This document shows positions 22,244-22,321 of a DNA stretch of 22,321 bases, piece by piece. The position numbers and the translations under genes were made by a program. The DNA is from Burkholderia diffusa (GTDB lineage Bacteria; Pseudomonadota; Gammaproteobacteria; Burkholderiales; Burkholderiaceae). The notes under the pieces are model-generated. The model saw only the letters and a program-made list of their open reading frames with translations. It did no database searches and was not told the origin of the DNA. Each line of letters opens with the position of its first letter. Within the stretch, counting starts at the first letter, position 1. The stretch spans positions 1 through 22,321 of the forward strand of contig NZ_CABVPN010000050.1 of assembly GCF_902499115.1 (NCBI RefSeq). The letters run 5' to 3'.

Positions 22244-22321
22244 CTACATGTTCGGGTAATTCGGCCCGCCACCGCCTTCCGGCGTGACCCACACGATGTT
22301 CTGCGTCGGGTCCTTGATGTC
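22244..22321 (-). CDS. 3' end of a minus-strand gene cut by the window edge
   Basis: The last 25 codons of an open frame, reading DIKDPTQNIVWVTPEGGGG and then PNYPNM before a TAG at 22244-22246. The codons are GC-rich at the third position and the peptide looks like natural protein. I do not recognise the family from so short a tail. It would be transcribed towards the liv operon and ends about 350 bases before the liv promoter. Confidence 0.55.
   Translation of the reverse strand, partial: DIKDPTQNIVWVTPEGGGGPNYPNM

Noticed and set aside
21795..22292. Open frames of 118-165 codons on both strands near the right edge
   Set aside because: They overlap each other and a sigma-54-type promoter, and none resembles a known protein. 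The short frame ending at 22244 looks more like real protein.

Overview
The window looks like chromosomal DNA of a Burkholderiales bacterium, most likely Burkholderia or a close relative. It is GC-rich, uses strong Shine-Dalgarno sites, and carries 'Bug'-type TctC solute-binding proteins together with LivK/LivHMGF and MmgE/PrpD genes, a mix typical of that order. No rRNA, tRNA, insertion sequence, phage gene or CRISPR array was seen.

Layout. (1) Positions 1-2060, plus strand: a compact operon of a small ABM-like monooxygenase, an NADPH:quinone-reductase-like MDR protein and a WYL regulator. (2) 2291-3385, minus strand: an exported HSL-family esterase. (3) 3480-5383, minus: an aldehyde dehydrogenase preceded by a small unrecognised gene that carries one frameshift and runs in frame into the dehydrogenase. 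(4) 5696-7414, minus: a sigma-54 enhancer-binding regulator with PAS, AAA+ and Fis-type HTH domains. (5) 7701-14437, minus: an operon of a two-domain beta-hydroxyacid dehydrogenase, an iron-ADH-fold protein, two nearly identical TctC proteins and an MmgE/PrpD protein. (6) 14887-17034, plus: a LivK-type binding protein and an SDR dehydrogenase. (7) 17165-21546, minus: livH-livM-livG-livF and an amidohydrolase. (8) 21547-22321: a promoter and leader region with a candidate 34-residue ORF, poorly coding DNA, and the 3' end of one more minus-strand gene.

Regions 3 to 7 look like one regulon. Three sites of the exact form TGGCA-N6-TTGC, the spacing of a sigma-54 -24/-12 promoter, lie upstream of the ALDH unit (5607-5621, minus), the LivK/SDR unit (14693-14707, plus) and the liv/amidohydrolase unit (21877-21891, minus). 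A weaker site (14706-14720, minus) faces the dehydrogenase/TctC/MmgE operon. A perfect 18-bp palindrome, GGCGAT-N6-ATCGCC, occurs both before the regulator gene (7437-7454) and in the divergent control region (14548-14565), and may be the regulator's binding site.

Together the genes suggest a sigma-54-controlled uptake and catabolism system for a small organic acid, ester, lactone or amide. Import would use a Liv-type ABC transporter and possibly Bug proteins. Processing would use hydrolysis (amidohydrolase), oxidation (SDR, tandem HIBADH, Fe-ADH-like, ALDH) and dehydration, decarboxylation or epimerisation (MmgE/PrpD). The substrate cannot be read from the sequence, and I recognise no described pathway with this gene set. 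The region also shows rearrangement: a 48-bp stub of the Fe-ADH 3' end lies between the two TctC genes, which suggests an [Fe-ADH + TctC] duplication followed by loss of one ADH copy.
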